64,000 bases of DNA. Origin: Bauldia sp. (GTDB lineage Bacteria; Pseudomonadota; Alphaproteobacteria; Rhizobiales; Kaistiaceae). The stretch covers positions 1,364,001 to 1,428,000 of the forward strand of contig JBBCGQ010000001.1 in assembly GCA_037200845.1 (NCBI GenBank), given 5' to 3'. The position numbers and the translations under genes are program-made. The notes below the pieces were generated by a model. The model saw only the letters and a list, made by a program, of their open reading frames with translations. It searched no databases and had not been told where the DNA came from. Shown here piece by piece: positions 43,367-51,875 of this stretch (position 1 is the stretch's first letter; each line of letters begins with the position of its first letter).

Positions 43367-44242
43367 GTGGCGCGTAAGTCTGGTCAGTCTCGCAAGGCAG
43401 CGGCGCCGCAGGGCGACGGCATGGTCGCCGAACTGATCGACCGCGTGTTCGAGAACCCGGCCTCGTCGGGCGGGCTGATGGTTGTCGCGCTGACCGCCAC
43501 CGCTATCGTCTCCAACGCCATGTTCCTCCAGAGCGGCCACCATCCCGATCCGCTTTTCTCGACGCGGCCCGCGATCACGCGGCAGGCGGCGAAGCCTTTG
43601 CCCGCCGCCAATCCGCCGTCCGCCATCCAGCAGGTCCAGCCGCTCGTGCTGGTGCCGTTGCCGCGGCTTTCGCCGGCCCACGCTCCGCCCGCGCCGCCGC
43701 AGCCTTCCGCCGCCGACGTCGCGGCGCAGTTGACTACCGGCATCCAGCGCGAGCTGGCCCGGCTCGGCCTCTACCAGGGCGCCATCGACGGCAAGCAGGG
43801 CCCGCGTACTGCCGCCGCTATCTCCGCCTACGAACGCGCCGCCGGCGTACCGGTGACCGGCATTCCGACGCCGGAGCTGCTCGACGCGATGAAGCATCCG
43901 CAGCCCGTCCGGCTGCCGGTCGTGCCGGTCGACACCACGACGCAGACCGACTCGATCGGCGAGGCCGCCGCGCTCGACCAGCGCGAGCGCGAACGCGCCG
44001 CCAGCATCGCCGCTGCACAGCAGACGCGCATCGAGACCGAGACGCAGCAGAATTATCGCATCGTGCAGGGCGCGCTGAACCGGATCGGCTACGGCCCGAT
44101 CATGGTCGATGGCGAGGCAAGCACCGAAACCGCCGATGCCATCCGCCGCTTCGAGCTCGACAACGGCCTGCCGCTCGACGGCGAGGCGACCGACGATCTG
44201 ATCAAGCACATGATCGCCATCGGCGCGATCAAGCCGACCTGA
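43367..44242 (+). CDS. Membrane-anchored peptidoglycan-binding domain protein
   Basis: The 291-residue protein (GTG at 43367; the frame is open to 43346) has one transmembrane span (about residues 33-50, GGLMVVALTATAIVSNAMFL). A Pro/Ala-rich linker leads to two peptidoglycan-binding type 1 domains: about 120-170 (ELARLGLYQGAIDGKQGPRTAAAISAYERAAGV) and about 228-290 (LNRIGYGPIMVDGEASTETADAIRRFELDNGLPLDGEA). It should attach the inner membrane to the cell wall from the periplasmic side. The DUF1491 gene follows after 7 bp, probably in one operon. Confidence 0.82.
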   Translation: MARKSGQSRKAAAPQGDGMVAELIDRVFENPASSGGLMVVALTATAIVSNAMFLQSGHHPDPLFSTRPAITRQAAKPLPAANPPSAIQQVQPLVLVPLPRLSPAHAPPAPPQPSAADVAAQLTTGIQRELARLGLYQGAIDGKQGPRTAAAISAYERAAGVPVTGIPTPELLDAMKHPQPVRLPVVPVDTTTQTDSIGEAAALDQRERERAASIAAAQQTRIETETQQNYRIVQGALNRIGYGPIMVDGEASTETADAIRRFELDNGLPLDGEATDDLIKHMIAIGAIKPT

Positions 44243-44249
44243 CGCTGCC

Positions 44250-44600
44250 ATGCGAGTGACCTCGTCCCTGTGGGTCGGGGCCTTCGTGCGCCGCTGCTAC
44301 GGCGAGGGACTGACCGCGGTGGTCGTCCGCCGCGGCGCCGAGGAAGCCGGCGCGATCTTCATCATCCTCGACAAGCTCGACGGCGTCGTCGATCTTTACG
44401 GCCCGGCGCCGCAGTCGGCCGTGGAGGACAGCGGGAGCGACCGGCTGTTCCAGAAAATCGCGAGCGCGGCAGCGCAGGCGGAAATCAGCGCGCGGCTCGA
44501 GCGGGAAGGGCGGTTCGATCCGGACTTCTGGGTGGTCGCCGTGGAGGATCGCGCCGGGCGTGTTTTGTTCGAGACGGTGGCGGAGGACGCGCCGCGCTGA
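44250..44600 (+). CDS. DUF1491 family protein
   Basis: The 116-residue protein (MRVTSSLWVGAFVRRCYGEGLTAVVVRRGAEEAGAIFIILD ... EGRFDPDFWVVAVEDRAGR) is a clear DUF1491 member. The family is alphaproteobacterial, cytoplasmic and without known function. Seven bases separate it from the peptidoglycan-binding gene, and this neighbour pair is seen in the lineage. The sequence alternates strands and helices with no cofactor motif. Confidence 0.85.
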   Translation: MRVTSSLWVGAFVRRCYGEGLTAVVVRRGAEEAGAIFIILDKLDGVVDLYGPAPQSAVEDSGSDRLFQKIASAAAQAEISARLEREGRFDPDFWVVAVEDRAGRVLFETVAEDAPR

Positions 44601-44645
44601 CGTCGGCGCTTTGCTGAGGCACACCCCTCCCTAGAAACCGAGAAG

Positions 44646-45755
44646 CTACGCCCGCTTCGCCTGCTCCTGCGGCGTAGAGACCGCCGGTCGCGCCGCATCG
44701 ACGCCCGATGGCCGCCGGTCGCCGTTCGGGGCGAGGTGCGGCTCGTATGTCTCCTTCGCCGAAGCCGCGGCGCTGCGCCAGGCGGCGACCAGGGTCTCGG
44801 CGACCTCGGGCTCCATGCCGGCGTAGAGATCGGAGAGCGGGAAGAACGACAGCACGTCGCGGCCGCTGGGCGCGACCAGCAGCAGCACCTGCTGCGCCTG
44901 CACGTCGTCGAGGCGGAGCGCCTTCAGCATCACGGCAAAGAGGTCGCCGCTATGATCGTTGAGTGCGGCGGTGACCAGCGGCGCCGGCAGGCCGAGTCCG
45001 TCGGCGATCGCCGCGACGATCGGGCCGACCTGGCCGCTGCGGGCATAGCCGACGATCTGCGCGGCGGAGAGGATCGAGCGGAAGGCGCGATCGATTTTCG
45101 TGGAGTTGGCGGTGTAGGGCATGGTCGGCGGGCGCGATGCGATGTCGGCGATGAGTTTCAGGCGGGCCGGGCGGTCGAGCGCCAGGAAGCGCCACGGGTC
45201 GAGGCGGTTGCTGCGGTAGACGATGCCTGCCGGCGGCAAGGCCGCGGCGGAAGTGTCGATCGCCCGCTCGACCGGCGTTTCGCGCGAAGCGGCGACGGTG
45301 GATGTGCTGTCGAGTTTCGCAGCGACGGTCGCATCGCCCGTGAGGCGGAGCGCGCGCGTCACCTCGGGCGACAGGTAGCTGCGGCGCGCGATCAGGCGGT
45401 GGTGCTCAGGCCCGGCGGCGGCGATCACGGCAAGCAGATCGATCGGCCCCAGCACCGAGGAATGCTTGATCACCGGCGCGGCGACTTCGATGACGTCGCG
45501 CGCCAGCATGCGGATGATTGCGGACGGCGCGTCGCCGCACGCCGCCAGGCACTCGGCGACGAAGACACGGTCGGCGACCGGCACCTTGGGCAGGAAGTGG
45601 CTGGCGATCTCCTCGAAGCGGCGGATCTCGTCGCGGTCGTGGATGACGTCGAGCACGAACAGTTCGGTCGTGGCGCGCAGCAGCGCCGAGTCGCGCTTCT
45701 GCTCGTTGACGCGGGCGGCGTTGGGAAGACCGGCGGTCAGCTCTTTCGGGTGCAT
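44646..45755 (-). CDS. DUF2336 family protein
   Basis: The 369-residue, alpha-helical protein starts at the ATG at 45755 (MHPKELTAGLPNAARVNEQKRDSALLRATTELFV) and has the DUF2336 pattern of HEAT-like helices (FLPKVPVADRVFVAECLAACGDAP, RRSYLSPEVTRAL). No enzyme motif or membrane span is seen. Family members are often near motility or stress genes of alphaproteobacteria, but no function is set. The C-terminal 30 residues are low-complexity. It is divergent from a small protein gene 152 bp away. Confidence 0.82.
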   Translation of the reverse strand: MHPKELTAGLPNAARVNEQKRDSALLRATTELFVLDVIHDRDEIRRFEEIASHFLPKVPVADRVFVAECLAACGDAPSAIIRMLARDVIEVAAPVIKHSSVLGPIDLLAVIAAAGPEHHRLIARRSYLSPEVTRALRLTGDATVAAKLDSTSTVAASRETPVERAIDTSAAALPPAGIVYRSNRLDPWRFLALDRPARLKLIADIASRPPTMPYTANSTKIDRAFRSILSAAQIVGYARSGQVGPIVAAIADGLGLPAPLVTAALNDHSGDLFAVMLKALRLDDVQAQQVLLLVAPSGRDVLSFFPLSDLYAGMEPEVAETLVAAWRSAAASAKETYEPHLAPNGDRRPSGVDAARPAVSTPQEQAKRA

Positions 45756-45907
45756 CGGGTATCCGCGCCAGAACCGTTGGTACGAGGGCAAGCGGGGGCA
45801 TTCTGGCGCTAAGTCGTTAGCGTCCCGTTAACCTTGCCCGTTCCTATATGGAGACGCGCGGTCGGCATGCCGCCGACCGGGAATTCGATCTCGGGCTGGG
45901 GGTCGCG

Positions 45908-46120
45908 ATGAGCATGGTGCTTCAGTTCAAGTCGTTCGGACGAGCGGAGCCGCGGCGGCCATTCTCCGACGGCGCGGAATGCGAGATCGTGATCTTTCCG
46001 GGCATCCGCATCGAGCGGCACGAGACGGCGGACATCGACCTCGCGCATCGCGTCGGCAAGGCCGGCGACGATTTCGACGGGCTGGGCGGCGGGCGTCGCC
46101 GGCCGCGGAAGTCTTCGTAA
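45908..46120 (+). CDS. Small conserved hypothetical protein (70 aa)
   Basis: The 70-residue protein (MSMVLQFKSFGRAEPRRPFSDGAECEIVIFPGIRIERHETADIDLAHRVGKAG) has the block AEIVIFPGIRIERH-like that recurs in short Hyphomicrobiales proteins. The ATG at 45908 is preferred to 45848, because the family-like sequence begins there. The C-terminus is Gly/Arg-rich. No function is known. It is convergent with the DUF1254 gene, 6 bp away. Confidence 0.6.
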   Translation: MSMVLQFKSFGRAEPRRPFSDGAECEIVIFPGIRIERHETADIDLAHRVGKAGDDFDGLGGGRRRPRKSS

Positions 46121-46126
46121 GCGGCG

Positions 46127-46675
46127 CTACTGAATCTTGCCGGCGCAGTCGGCCGAGGCGAGCGCCGCGGTCACCGTCGGTAGCATCGAATCGTCCGGCA
46201 CGAACGCGCGGATGAGCAGGAAGCCGACGTCGAGCGGCTGCTCCAGCACGATCGCCGATTCCAGCGACGCCGGCGGGTTCTGCCGCGTCTGCGCCATCTG
46301 CACGGGCGTGAGGATCGCGAGATCGAGATGCGAGCGCTCGGCGGCGCGGTCGTTGAGGCTGTAGACGTTGCGCCCGCGCCGGTCGAAGACGGCGACCGAC
46401 CAGAACTCGTCCGGCAGATTGGCGCTCACCCGAACCGGGCCGTTGGCGAGCGTGAAACGGCAGACGGCGGTCATCATGCGCGGGTCGAGATCGGGGATCG
46501 CCTCGGCGCCGGCCTCCGACATCGGGATGGTGTGGAACTGGCCGTCGGCGCCGAAGCGGCCCATCGCCGCCCACGCATCCTTGCCGGCGAAGGCCGGCAC
46601 GAGAAAGACGATGGCGATGTGGATGACGCCGCCGACGAGCAGGCCGCCCAGCGCGAAGAGCAGGGTGCGCCTCAC
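46127..46675 (-). CDS. DUF1254 domain protein (short form)
   Basis: The 182-residue protein begins at a GTG (46675) overlapping the upstream stop as GTGA. It has an N-terminal membrane span (about residues 5-26, LLFALGGLLVGGVIHIAIVFLVPAF) followed by a DUF1254-like domain (MTAVCRFTLANGPVRVSANLPDEFWSVAVFDRRGRNVYSLND). In many bacteria DUF1254 and DUF1214 occur in one protein; here they are separate, adjacent and translationally coupled. It is probably periplasmic with an inner-membrane anchor. Function is unknown; the operon with a penicillin-binding protein suggests envelope work. Confidence 0.75.
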   Translation of the reverse strand: MRRTLLFALGGLLVGGVIHIAIVFLVPAFAGKDAWAAMGRFGADGQFHTIPMSEAGAEAIPDLDPRMMTAVCRFTLANGPVRVSANLPDEFWSVAVFDRRGRNVYSLNDRAAERSHLDLAILTPVQMAQTRQNPPASLESAIVLEQPLDVGFLLIRAFVPDDSMLPTVTAALASADCAGKIQ

Positions 46676-47247
46676 GGGCAGGCGACCTTCTGTATCGTCG
46701 GCATCGTGAGCGCCGCGAGCTGGCTGCCGGTGGTGAGCGGCGTATCGTAGAGGCGCAGCTCCAGCTTGAAGCGGCTGACCGGTGCGATCGGCAGCCAGTT
46801 GCCGGCCGCGACGTTCGGCGACAGCCGGATATGGAAATCGCCGTCGGCATCGCGCACGACCTCGCGCGAATGGAAGCCGGGGCGGCGCGCGACGTTCGCC
46901 ATCAGCGCGCCGTCGTCGTCGTACGCGGTGAGCGTCCACAGCCGCGCCGCCGGCGTCTCGCCGGCGACGTCGTAGTCGCAGCGCCCGTCAAGCGGCTCGC
47001 CGGCGGCATCGTTGCTGGCGGTGAAGGAGAGGCCCTCGCCGCCGCCGAGCGGCACCTCGCCGGTGCGCGCCAGCATCGCCAGCGTGTAGGGATCCGCCTC
47101 GGGCGTGCCTTCCAGCGGCCACGCGGTCCAGCCACCGACGGTGACCGCGCCGAAGATCGTGCCGCGGTCGATCGCTATCCAGGCGCTGCCCACGCCGACG
47201 ATGATCGCAACGGCGAGGGCAACACCGAGATCAATGAGGAAGCGCAC
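46672..47247 (-). CDS. DUF1214 domain protein (short form)
   Basis: The 191-residue protein has a membrane anchor (about residues 7-27) and a DUF1214 domain with TPAARLWTLTAYDDDGALMANVARRPGFHSREVVRDADGDFHIRLSPN ... NWLPIAPVSRFKLELRLYDT. Its start lies inside the PBP gene (17-bp overlap) and its stop overlaps the DUF1254 start, so three genes form one leftward operon. DUF1214 folds resemble carbohydrate-binding beta-sandwiches, but no role is known for these short forms. Confidence 0.8.
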   Translation of the reverse strand: MRFLIDLGVALAVAIIVGVGSAWIAIDRGTIFGAVTVGGWTAWPLEGTPEADPYTLAMLARTGEVPLGGGEGLSFTASNDAAGEPLDGRCDYDVAGETPAARLWTLTAYDDDGALMANVARRPGFHSREVVRDADGDFHIRLSPNVAAGNWLPIAPVSRFKLELRLYDTPLTTGSQLAALTMPTIQKVACP

Positions 47248-49408
47248 CGCCCGCCATCTCTGTCAGCGTTGCCTGCGGCGGGGTGAGGGCGGCGAGCGGC
47301 TTGAGACGCGGCGCATTGCGCATCAGCCCCTCGATGATGGCGAGCCGCTCGCTGGTCGCGGCCGACAAACTCGAGGCGCGGGCGCCATCGTCCGCCGGGG
47401 TGTCGCTTTTCGCGACGACCGTCTGCGGCTGCTCGAACGGCGGATCGACAAACGGGATCGGCTTCAGGTCGATGCCCTGGTGAGCGTAGGTCATGGCCTG
47501 CTTCCACGCCATCGCCGGCAGGATGCCGCCGGTCAGCCGGCGCGAAGGCGTGAAGTCGTCGTTGCCGAACCAGACTGCGGCCGCGTAGTTACCGGTGAAG
47601 CCGACGAACCACGCGTCGCGGAAGCCGGACGTCGTGCCCGTCTTGCCGGCGGTCCGGATGCCGTCGAGCTTGGCGCGCTTGCCGGTGCCGCGTTCCGGCA
47701 CCTGCACCATCATGCCGTTCATCTCGGCGACGACCTTGTCGTCGAGCACGCGTGCCGCCGGCGGCGCATCGCGCTTGTGGTCGTAGAGCACCTCGCCCTG
47801 GCTGTTGATGATTTGCGTGAAGGGGTATGGCGTCGCCTTGAAGCCGCCGTTGGCGAAGGCGGCATAGGCCCCCGCCATGTCGATCACCGACACCTCCGAC
47901 GAGCCGAGCGGCAGCGAGCGCGTGATGCGCAGCTCGCTGGTGATGCCCATGCGGTGCGCCGTGTCGACGATCTTGTCGCGCCCGATCGCCTCGGCGAGGC
48001 GGACGGGAATGATGTTGATCGAGTTCACGATCGCGGTCGTGATGGTGATCGGCCCGAGGAAGCCGCCGGAAAAGTTCGACGGGCACCAGTTGCCGAGGCA
48101 GATCGGCGCGTCGAGCACGATGCTCTTGGGCGTGAAGCCGTTCGCCATCGCGGTGGCGTAGACGAACGGCTTGAACGACGAGCCCGGCTGGCGGAGCGCA
48201 TCGGTGGCGCGGTTGAACTGGCTTTCGCCGTAGTCGCGCCCGCCGACCATGGCGCGCACCGCGCCGTCGGGCTCGACCGCGACCATCGCGCCCTGCTTCA
48301 CGCGATAGGAGTTGCCGTACTGGCGCAGCGTCGATTCGATCGCGTCCTCGCCCGCCTTCTGCACACCCATGTCGATGGTGGTGCGCACCGTCAGCACGCG
48401 GTCGCCCTCGATGTTCGCCTCCTTCACCTTCTCGAAGGCCCAGTCGAGGAAGTAGTCGGGCGAGCCGGACGTGGCGGCGTGCTCGATGACGTCGGCGGGA
48501 TGGCGGCGGGCGCCGACCACCTGGCCCTCGGTCATGAAGCCGGCCTGCACCATGTTGGTCAGCACCTCGTTGGCGCGGGCGCGGGCGGCGGGCAGGTTGA
48601 TGTGCGGGGCGTAGCGCGTCGGCGCCTTGAACAGGCCGGCGAGCATCGCCGCTTCGGCGAGGCTGACGTCCTTCACCGACTTGCCATAGTAGAACTCCGA
48701 AGCCGCCTCGACGCCGAAGGCGCCGCCGCCCATGTAGGCGCGGTCGAGGTAGAGCTTCAGGATCTCCTGCTTTGACAGGTTGGCTTCGAGCCAGACGGCG
48801 AGGAAGGCTTCCTTGATCTTGCGGTCGATGGTGCGCTCGTTCGACAGGAAGAGATTCTTTGCGAGCTGCTGCGACAGCGACGAGCCGCCCTGGATCACAG
48901 CGTTGGCGCGCAGGTTCTCGACCAGCGCGCGCAGCGTCCCCGGCACGTCGATGCCGAAGTGATCGAAGAAGCGCCGATCCTCGGTGGCGAGCACAGCCTT
49001 GATCAACTGATCCGGCATTTCCTCCAGCGGCACCGCGTCGCTCTGCTTCAACCCGCGCTTGCCGATCTCGTTGCCGTAGCGGTCGAGGAAGGTGACGGCG
49101 AGGTCGCCCTTGGAGCGCCAGTCGCCCTTGGTCGCCTGGAAGGCGGGCAGCGCCAGCGCCAGCATCAGCACCGCCGCACCGGCCGCGAGCGTCAATCCGT
49201 CGCCCAGAATTTCGACCACGACGCGGGTGACGCCGGTGGCGCGGAAACGGCGCAGGAACAGCGACACCGCGACAAAGCCGCCCGCGATCGCCCGGCCGGC
49301 GCGGAAGATCGATGAATCGATCCACGCGTCGACCTCGATCGGCGTGAGGCGGCGCCTGGGCTTGTTGGACTGGAACGGGTCGCGCATCGGGCGGCGACGA
49401 TACGCCAA
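47231..49408 (-). CDS. Class A penicillin-binding protein (PBP1-like)
   Basis: The 725-residue protein has a cytoplasmic N-terminus and a hydrophobic span (about residues 70-90). A glycosyltransferase family 51 domain follows (ATEDRRFFDHFGIDVPG at about 141-157, QGGSSLSQQLAKN at about 172). The transpeptidase domain has RQPGSSFKPF (SxxK), the SxN region and AGKTGTT (KTG). It polymerises and crosslinks peptidoglycan on the periplasmic face. It lies between an L,D-transpeptidase gene and the DUF1214/DUF1254 pair on one strand. Domain lengths suit the 1A/1C-like alphaproteobacterial forms; the exact subclass is uncertain. Confidence 0.93.
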   Translation of the reverse strand: MAYRRRPMRDPFQSNKPRRRLTPIEVDAWIDSSIFRAGRAIAGGFVAVSLFLRRFRATGVTRVVVEILGDGLTLAAGAAVLMLALALPAFQATKGDWRSKGDLAVTFLDRYGNEIGKRGLKQSDAVPLEEMPDQLIKAVLATEDRRFFDHFGIDVPGTLRALVENLRANAVIQGGSSLSQQLAKNLFLSNERTIDRKIKEAFLAVWLEANLSKQEILKLYLDRAYMGGGAFGVEAASEFYYGKSVKDVSLAEAAMLAGLFKAPTRYAPHINLPAARARANEVLTNMVQAGFMTEGQVVGARRHPADVIEHAATSGSPDYFLDWAFEKVKEANIEGDRVLTVRTTIDMGVQKAGEDAIESTLRQYGNSYRVKQGAMVAVEPDGAVRAMVGGRDYGESQFNRATDALRQPGSSFKPFVYATAMANGFTPKSIVLDAPICLGNWCPSNFSGGFLGPITITTAIVNSINIIPVRLAEAIGRDKIVDTAHRMGITSELRITRSLPLGSSEVSVIDMAGAYAAFANGGFKATPYPFTQIINSQGEVLYDHKRDAPPAARVLDDKVVAEMNGMMVQVPERGTGKRAKLDGIRTAGKTGTTSGFRDAWFVGFTGNYAAAVWFGNDDFTPSRRLTGGILPAMAWKQAMTYAHQGIDLKPIPFVDPPFEQPQTVVAKSDTPADDGARASSLSAATSERLAIIEGLMRNAPRLKPLAALTPPQATLTEMAGGALPH

Positions 49409-49912
49409 TCAGCGCGAAACGACTACCGGAGTGCCCACCGAGACGCGGGAATAAAGGTCGAGGATATCCCCGTTGAACATGCGTATGCAGCCGTACGAAA
49501 CGAAGCCGCCGATGGAGTTCGGCCGGTTGGTGCCGTGGATGGCGTATTCGCCGCCGGTGAGCACCATGGCCGCCGCGCCCATCGGGTTCGCCGGCGTGCC
49601 GCCCTTGATGAGATCGGGCAGGCGGGGATTGTCGTGCTTGACCTCGGCCGGCGGGCTCCAGTCGGGCTTGATGAACTTGGCCACGATCCGCGCCGACCCG
49701 GCCCACTGCTTGCCGGCCTTCCCGACGCCGACGGGATAGCGCAGCGCCTTGCCGGAACCGAGCACGAGATAAAGCCGCCGCTCCGAGGTGCGCACGATGA
49801 TCGTGCCGGGCGAATATTGGGCCGTGAGGCTGACCGTCGCGGGCGCCGCCTGGGTGGCAAAGGACGGCAGGGCGAGGGCGGCCGTTGCCGCCAGGAGGAA
49901 CGCGATACGCAT
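49409..49912 (-). CDS. L,D-transpeptidase (YkuD family)
   Basis: The 167-residue protein has a signal peptide (MRIAFLLAATAALALPSFATQA; ATG at 49912) and a YkuD domain with HGTNRPNSIGGFVSYGCIRM, carrying the catalytic His and Cys of the HxxN...SxGCIRM motif. It makes 3-3 crosslinks in peptidoglycan or attaches lipoproteins. Its stop directly abuts the PBP gene start, and both are read leftward, so they form an operon. The longer frame to 49957 only adds sequence before the signal peptide. Confidence 0.9.
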   Translation of the reverse strand: MRIAFLLAATAALALPSFATQAAPATVSLTAQYSPGTIIVRTSERRLYLVLGSGKALRYPVGVGKAGKQWAGSARIVAKFIKPDWSPPAEVKHDNPRLPDLIKGGTPANPMGAAAMVLTGGEYAIHGTNRPNSIGGFVSYGCIRMFNGDILDLYSRVSVGTPVVVSR

Positions 49913-49984
49913 GGTGAATGAAGTGTAAACCGGCACCGCACCGGAGTCAGCAGCCATGCGGATTCAGGGTGAACGGGCTCGCTC

Positions 49985-50107
49985 TTTCCTCCTGTCATTC
50001 CTTCGGCGGCGCGGAGCGCCGACCGGAGGACCAGCCGCGGCATTCTGTCCGTTGAGAGTGGTCCTCCGGTCGAGGCCTTCGCCTCGCCGAAGGATGACAG
50101 GAGGAAG
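49985..50107. repeat. Nested inverted repeat between divergent genes (family C)
   Basis: Outer arms at about 49985-50007 (TTTCCTCCTGTCATTCCTTC...) and 50085-50107 are inverted copies differing by an indel. Inner arms 50021-50033 and 50059-50071 (GACCGGAGGACCA type) also pair. A partial extra copy of the ATGACAGGAGG segment lies at 50108-50118. It is probably a dispersed palindromic element in the promoter region of the L,D-transpeptidase and YcgN genes. Confidence 0.6.
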
Positions 50108-50179
50108 GATGACAGGAGAGAGTGGAGAGCGGACGCGGTGGGCAATGACGCATCGCGTGCCTGTGCTATGTACTCCGCC

Positions 50180-50680
50180 ATGTCCGAACCCGCCGCGCTG
50201 CCCTTCTGGAAAACCCTCGCGCTGTCCGAGATGAGTCACGCCCAGTGGGAGTCGCTCTGCGATGGATGCGGCCGCTGCTGTCTCAATAAGCTGATGTACG
50301 AGGACACCGGCGAGATCGCGTGGACCGACGTCGCGTGCAAGCTGCTCGACGGCGACACCTGCCGCTGCACGGACTATCCGAACCGCCATGCCCGCGTGCC
50401 GGATTGCCAGGCGCTGACGCCGGAGAACGTGCCGGGCCTCACCTGGCTGCCGCCGAGCTGCGGCTATCGCCTCGTTGCCGAGGGCCGCGACCTCTATTGG
50501 TGGCACCCGCTGGTCTCCGGCGATCCGGATACGGTGCACGCCGCAGGGATCTCGGTGAAGGGCCGCACGCAGAGCGAAGCCGAGATGACGATCGAGGATT
50601 TCGAGGACTACGTCGTGGCCTGGCCGGGCGAGATCCCGGCGAAGGCGCGCGAGCCGCTCGCCGCCAAGCGCCGCAAGTAG
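50180..50680 (+). CDS. YcgN/UPF0260 family cysteine-cluster protein
   Basis: The 166-residue protein has the family cysteine pattern [12 protein letters not shown] (about residues 28-39), then [29 protein letters not shown] and CGYRLV. Spacing fits an Fe-S or zinc cluster (CxxCxxCC type). It is cytoplasmic and uncharacterised. The ATG at 50180 ([19 protein letters not shown]) matches the usual family start. It is a single gene between a repeat and the FecR gene. Confidence 0.87.
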   Translation: MSEPAALPFWKTLALSEMSHAQWESLCDGCGRCCLNKLMYEDTGEIAWTDVACKLLDGDTCRCTDYPNRHARVPDCQALTPENVPGLTWLPPSCGYRLVAEGRDLYWWHPLVSGDPDTVHAAGISVKGRTQSEAEMTIEDFEDYVVAWPGEIPAKAREPLAAKRRK

Positions 50681-50876
50681 CACCGGTCCCGCCGCGCTCT
50701 CAACACAGGTATTGCAACGCCGGCGCGCGAAAAATCTTACGGTCGCCGCGTTTACCAAGAATCGCCTGATGATCGCGTAAAGTTTTACGCGAATTCGTGC
50801 CTAGCCTTTGGCAAATTGGCAGAGGCTTTTCAGTAGGACATTTCCGTTCGATGCCACGACCGGACGGAGTCGGATT

Positions 50877-51833
50877 TTGTTCACCAATCTTTCGCGCACC
50901 CTTTTCGGGGCCGCTCTTCTCTCCCTGACACTGGCTGGCGCCGCGAGCGCCGAGCCCTGGCAGATCACCCAGTCGACCGGGCCGGTGTGGTTCGGCTCCG
51001 ACCAGACGCAACTCGTGTCGCTGGGCTCCAGCACCGACATCCCCGGCGGCCAGACCGTCGTCACCGGCGAAGGCGCCCGCGTGATGCTGGTGCGCGGCGA
51101 GCAGACGATGCTGATCGGCGCCAACTCGGTCGTCACGGTTCCCGACGCTGACGAAGGCGGCATCACCACGATCCTGCAGCGCTCCGGCGAGGTCACTTTC
51201 GACGTCGATCGCCAGAAGGTGCAGCACTTCGCGGTCGAGACGCCGTATCTCGCGGCGGTCGTGAAGGGCACGATGTTCACGGTCGACGTCGACGCCTTCA
51301 CCGCGACGGTGTCCGTCGACCGCGGCCTGGTCGAGGTCTCCGATCTCGTCACCGGCGAGAAGGTCGATACGGCCCCGGGTCAGCGCGCCGCGGTCAGCGG
51401 GCCGGGTGCCAAGCTCAACATTTCCGGCTCGGGCCTGCTGGCGCTCATCTCGCAGGGCGAAGCGCGCGCGCCGCTCGTGGCGCCGCTGTCTTCCGACGGC
51501 CTGCGCGCGTTGCAGACCAAGGCGCGTGGCGGCAACTCGACCCAGGCGCTGAACAGCACCGGTGGCGATATCAACAACGCCGGCCTTGCCGCGATCGCGG
51601 CGGGCGGCGGCAACGGTGGCGGCGGCCCGACCGGCGGCACCGGCGGCGACGTCACCGGCGGCCCGAGCGGCGGCGGCAGCGCGCAGAACGTTGCGCTCTA
51701 CACCGGCAACGACGCCGCCTTCAAGCGGCACCCGGCGCCGGAGCAGGGCGTCAGCCCGCTCACCTTCGCGCTCGCGGCGGCGTTCCTGACGCTGCTGGCG
51801 CTGGCCTGGGCTTACGTGCGCCGCAACGCCTGA
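50877..51833 (+). CDS. FecR-domain secreted/membrane protein
   Basis: The 318-residue protein is best started at the TTG at 50877, which has CGGAG about 7 nt upstream and opens a signal peptide (MFTNLSRTLFGAALLSLTLAGAASAE). A FecR domain (about residues 60-155, ITTILQRSGEVTFDVDRQ ... VVKGTMFTVDVDAFTATVSVDRGLVEV) is followed by a Gly-rich segment (about 235-275) and a C-terminal membrane span (PLTFALAAAFLTLLALAWAYV). It is not the ECF anti-sigma type; it looks like a periplasmic domain tethered at its C-terminus. It lies 42 bp upstream of a CHASE2 enzyme, a recurring pairing that suggests joint sensing. Confidence 0.8.
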   Translation: MFTNLSRTLFGAALLSLTLAGAASAEPWQITQSTGPVWFGSDQTQLVSLGSSTDIPGGQTVVTGEGARVMLVRGEQTMLIGANSVVTVPDADEGGITTILQRSGEVTFDVDRQKVQHFAVETPYLAAVVKGTMFTVDVDAFTATVSVDRGLVEVSDLVTGEKVDTAPGQRAAVSGPGAKLNISGSGLLALISQGEARAPLVAPLSSDGLRALQTKARGGNSTQALNSTGGDINNAGLAAIAAGGGNGGGGPTGGTGGDVTGGPSGGGSAQNVALYTGNDAAFKRHPAPEQGVSPLTFALAAAFLTLLALAWAYVRRNA

Positions 51834-51875
51834 GGTCGCGGCAGTCGCCCGGCCTGACCGCCGCAAGGAAATGAC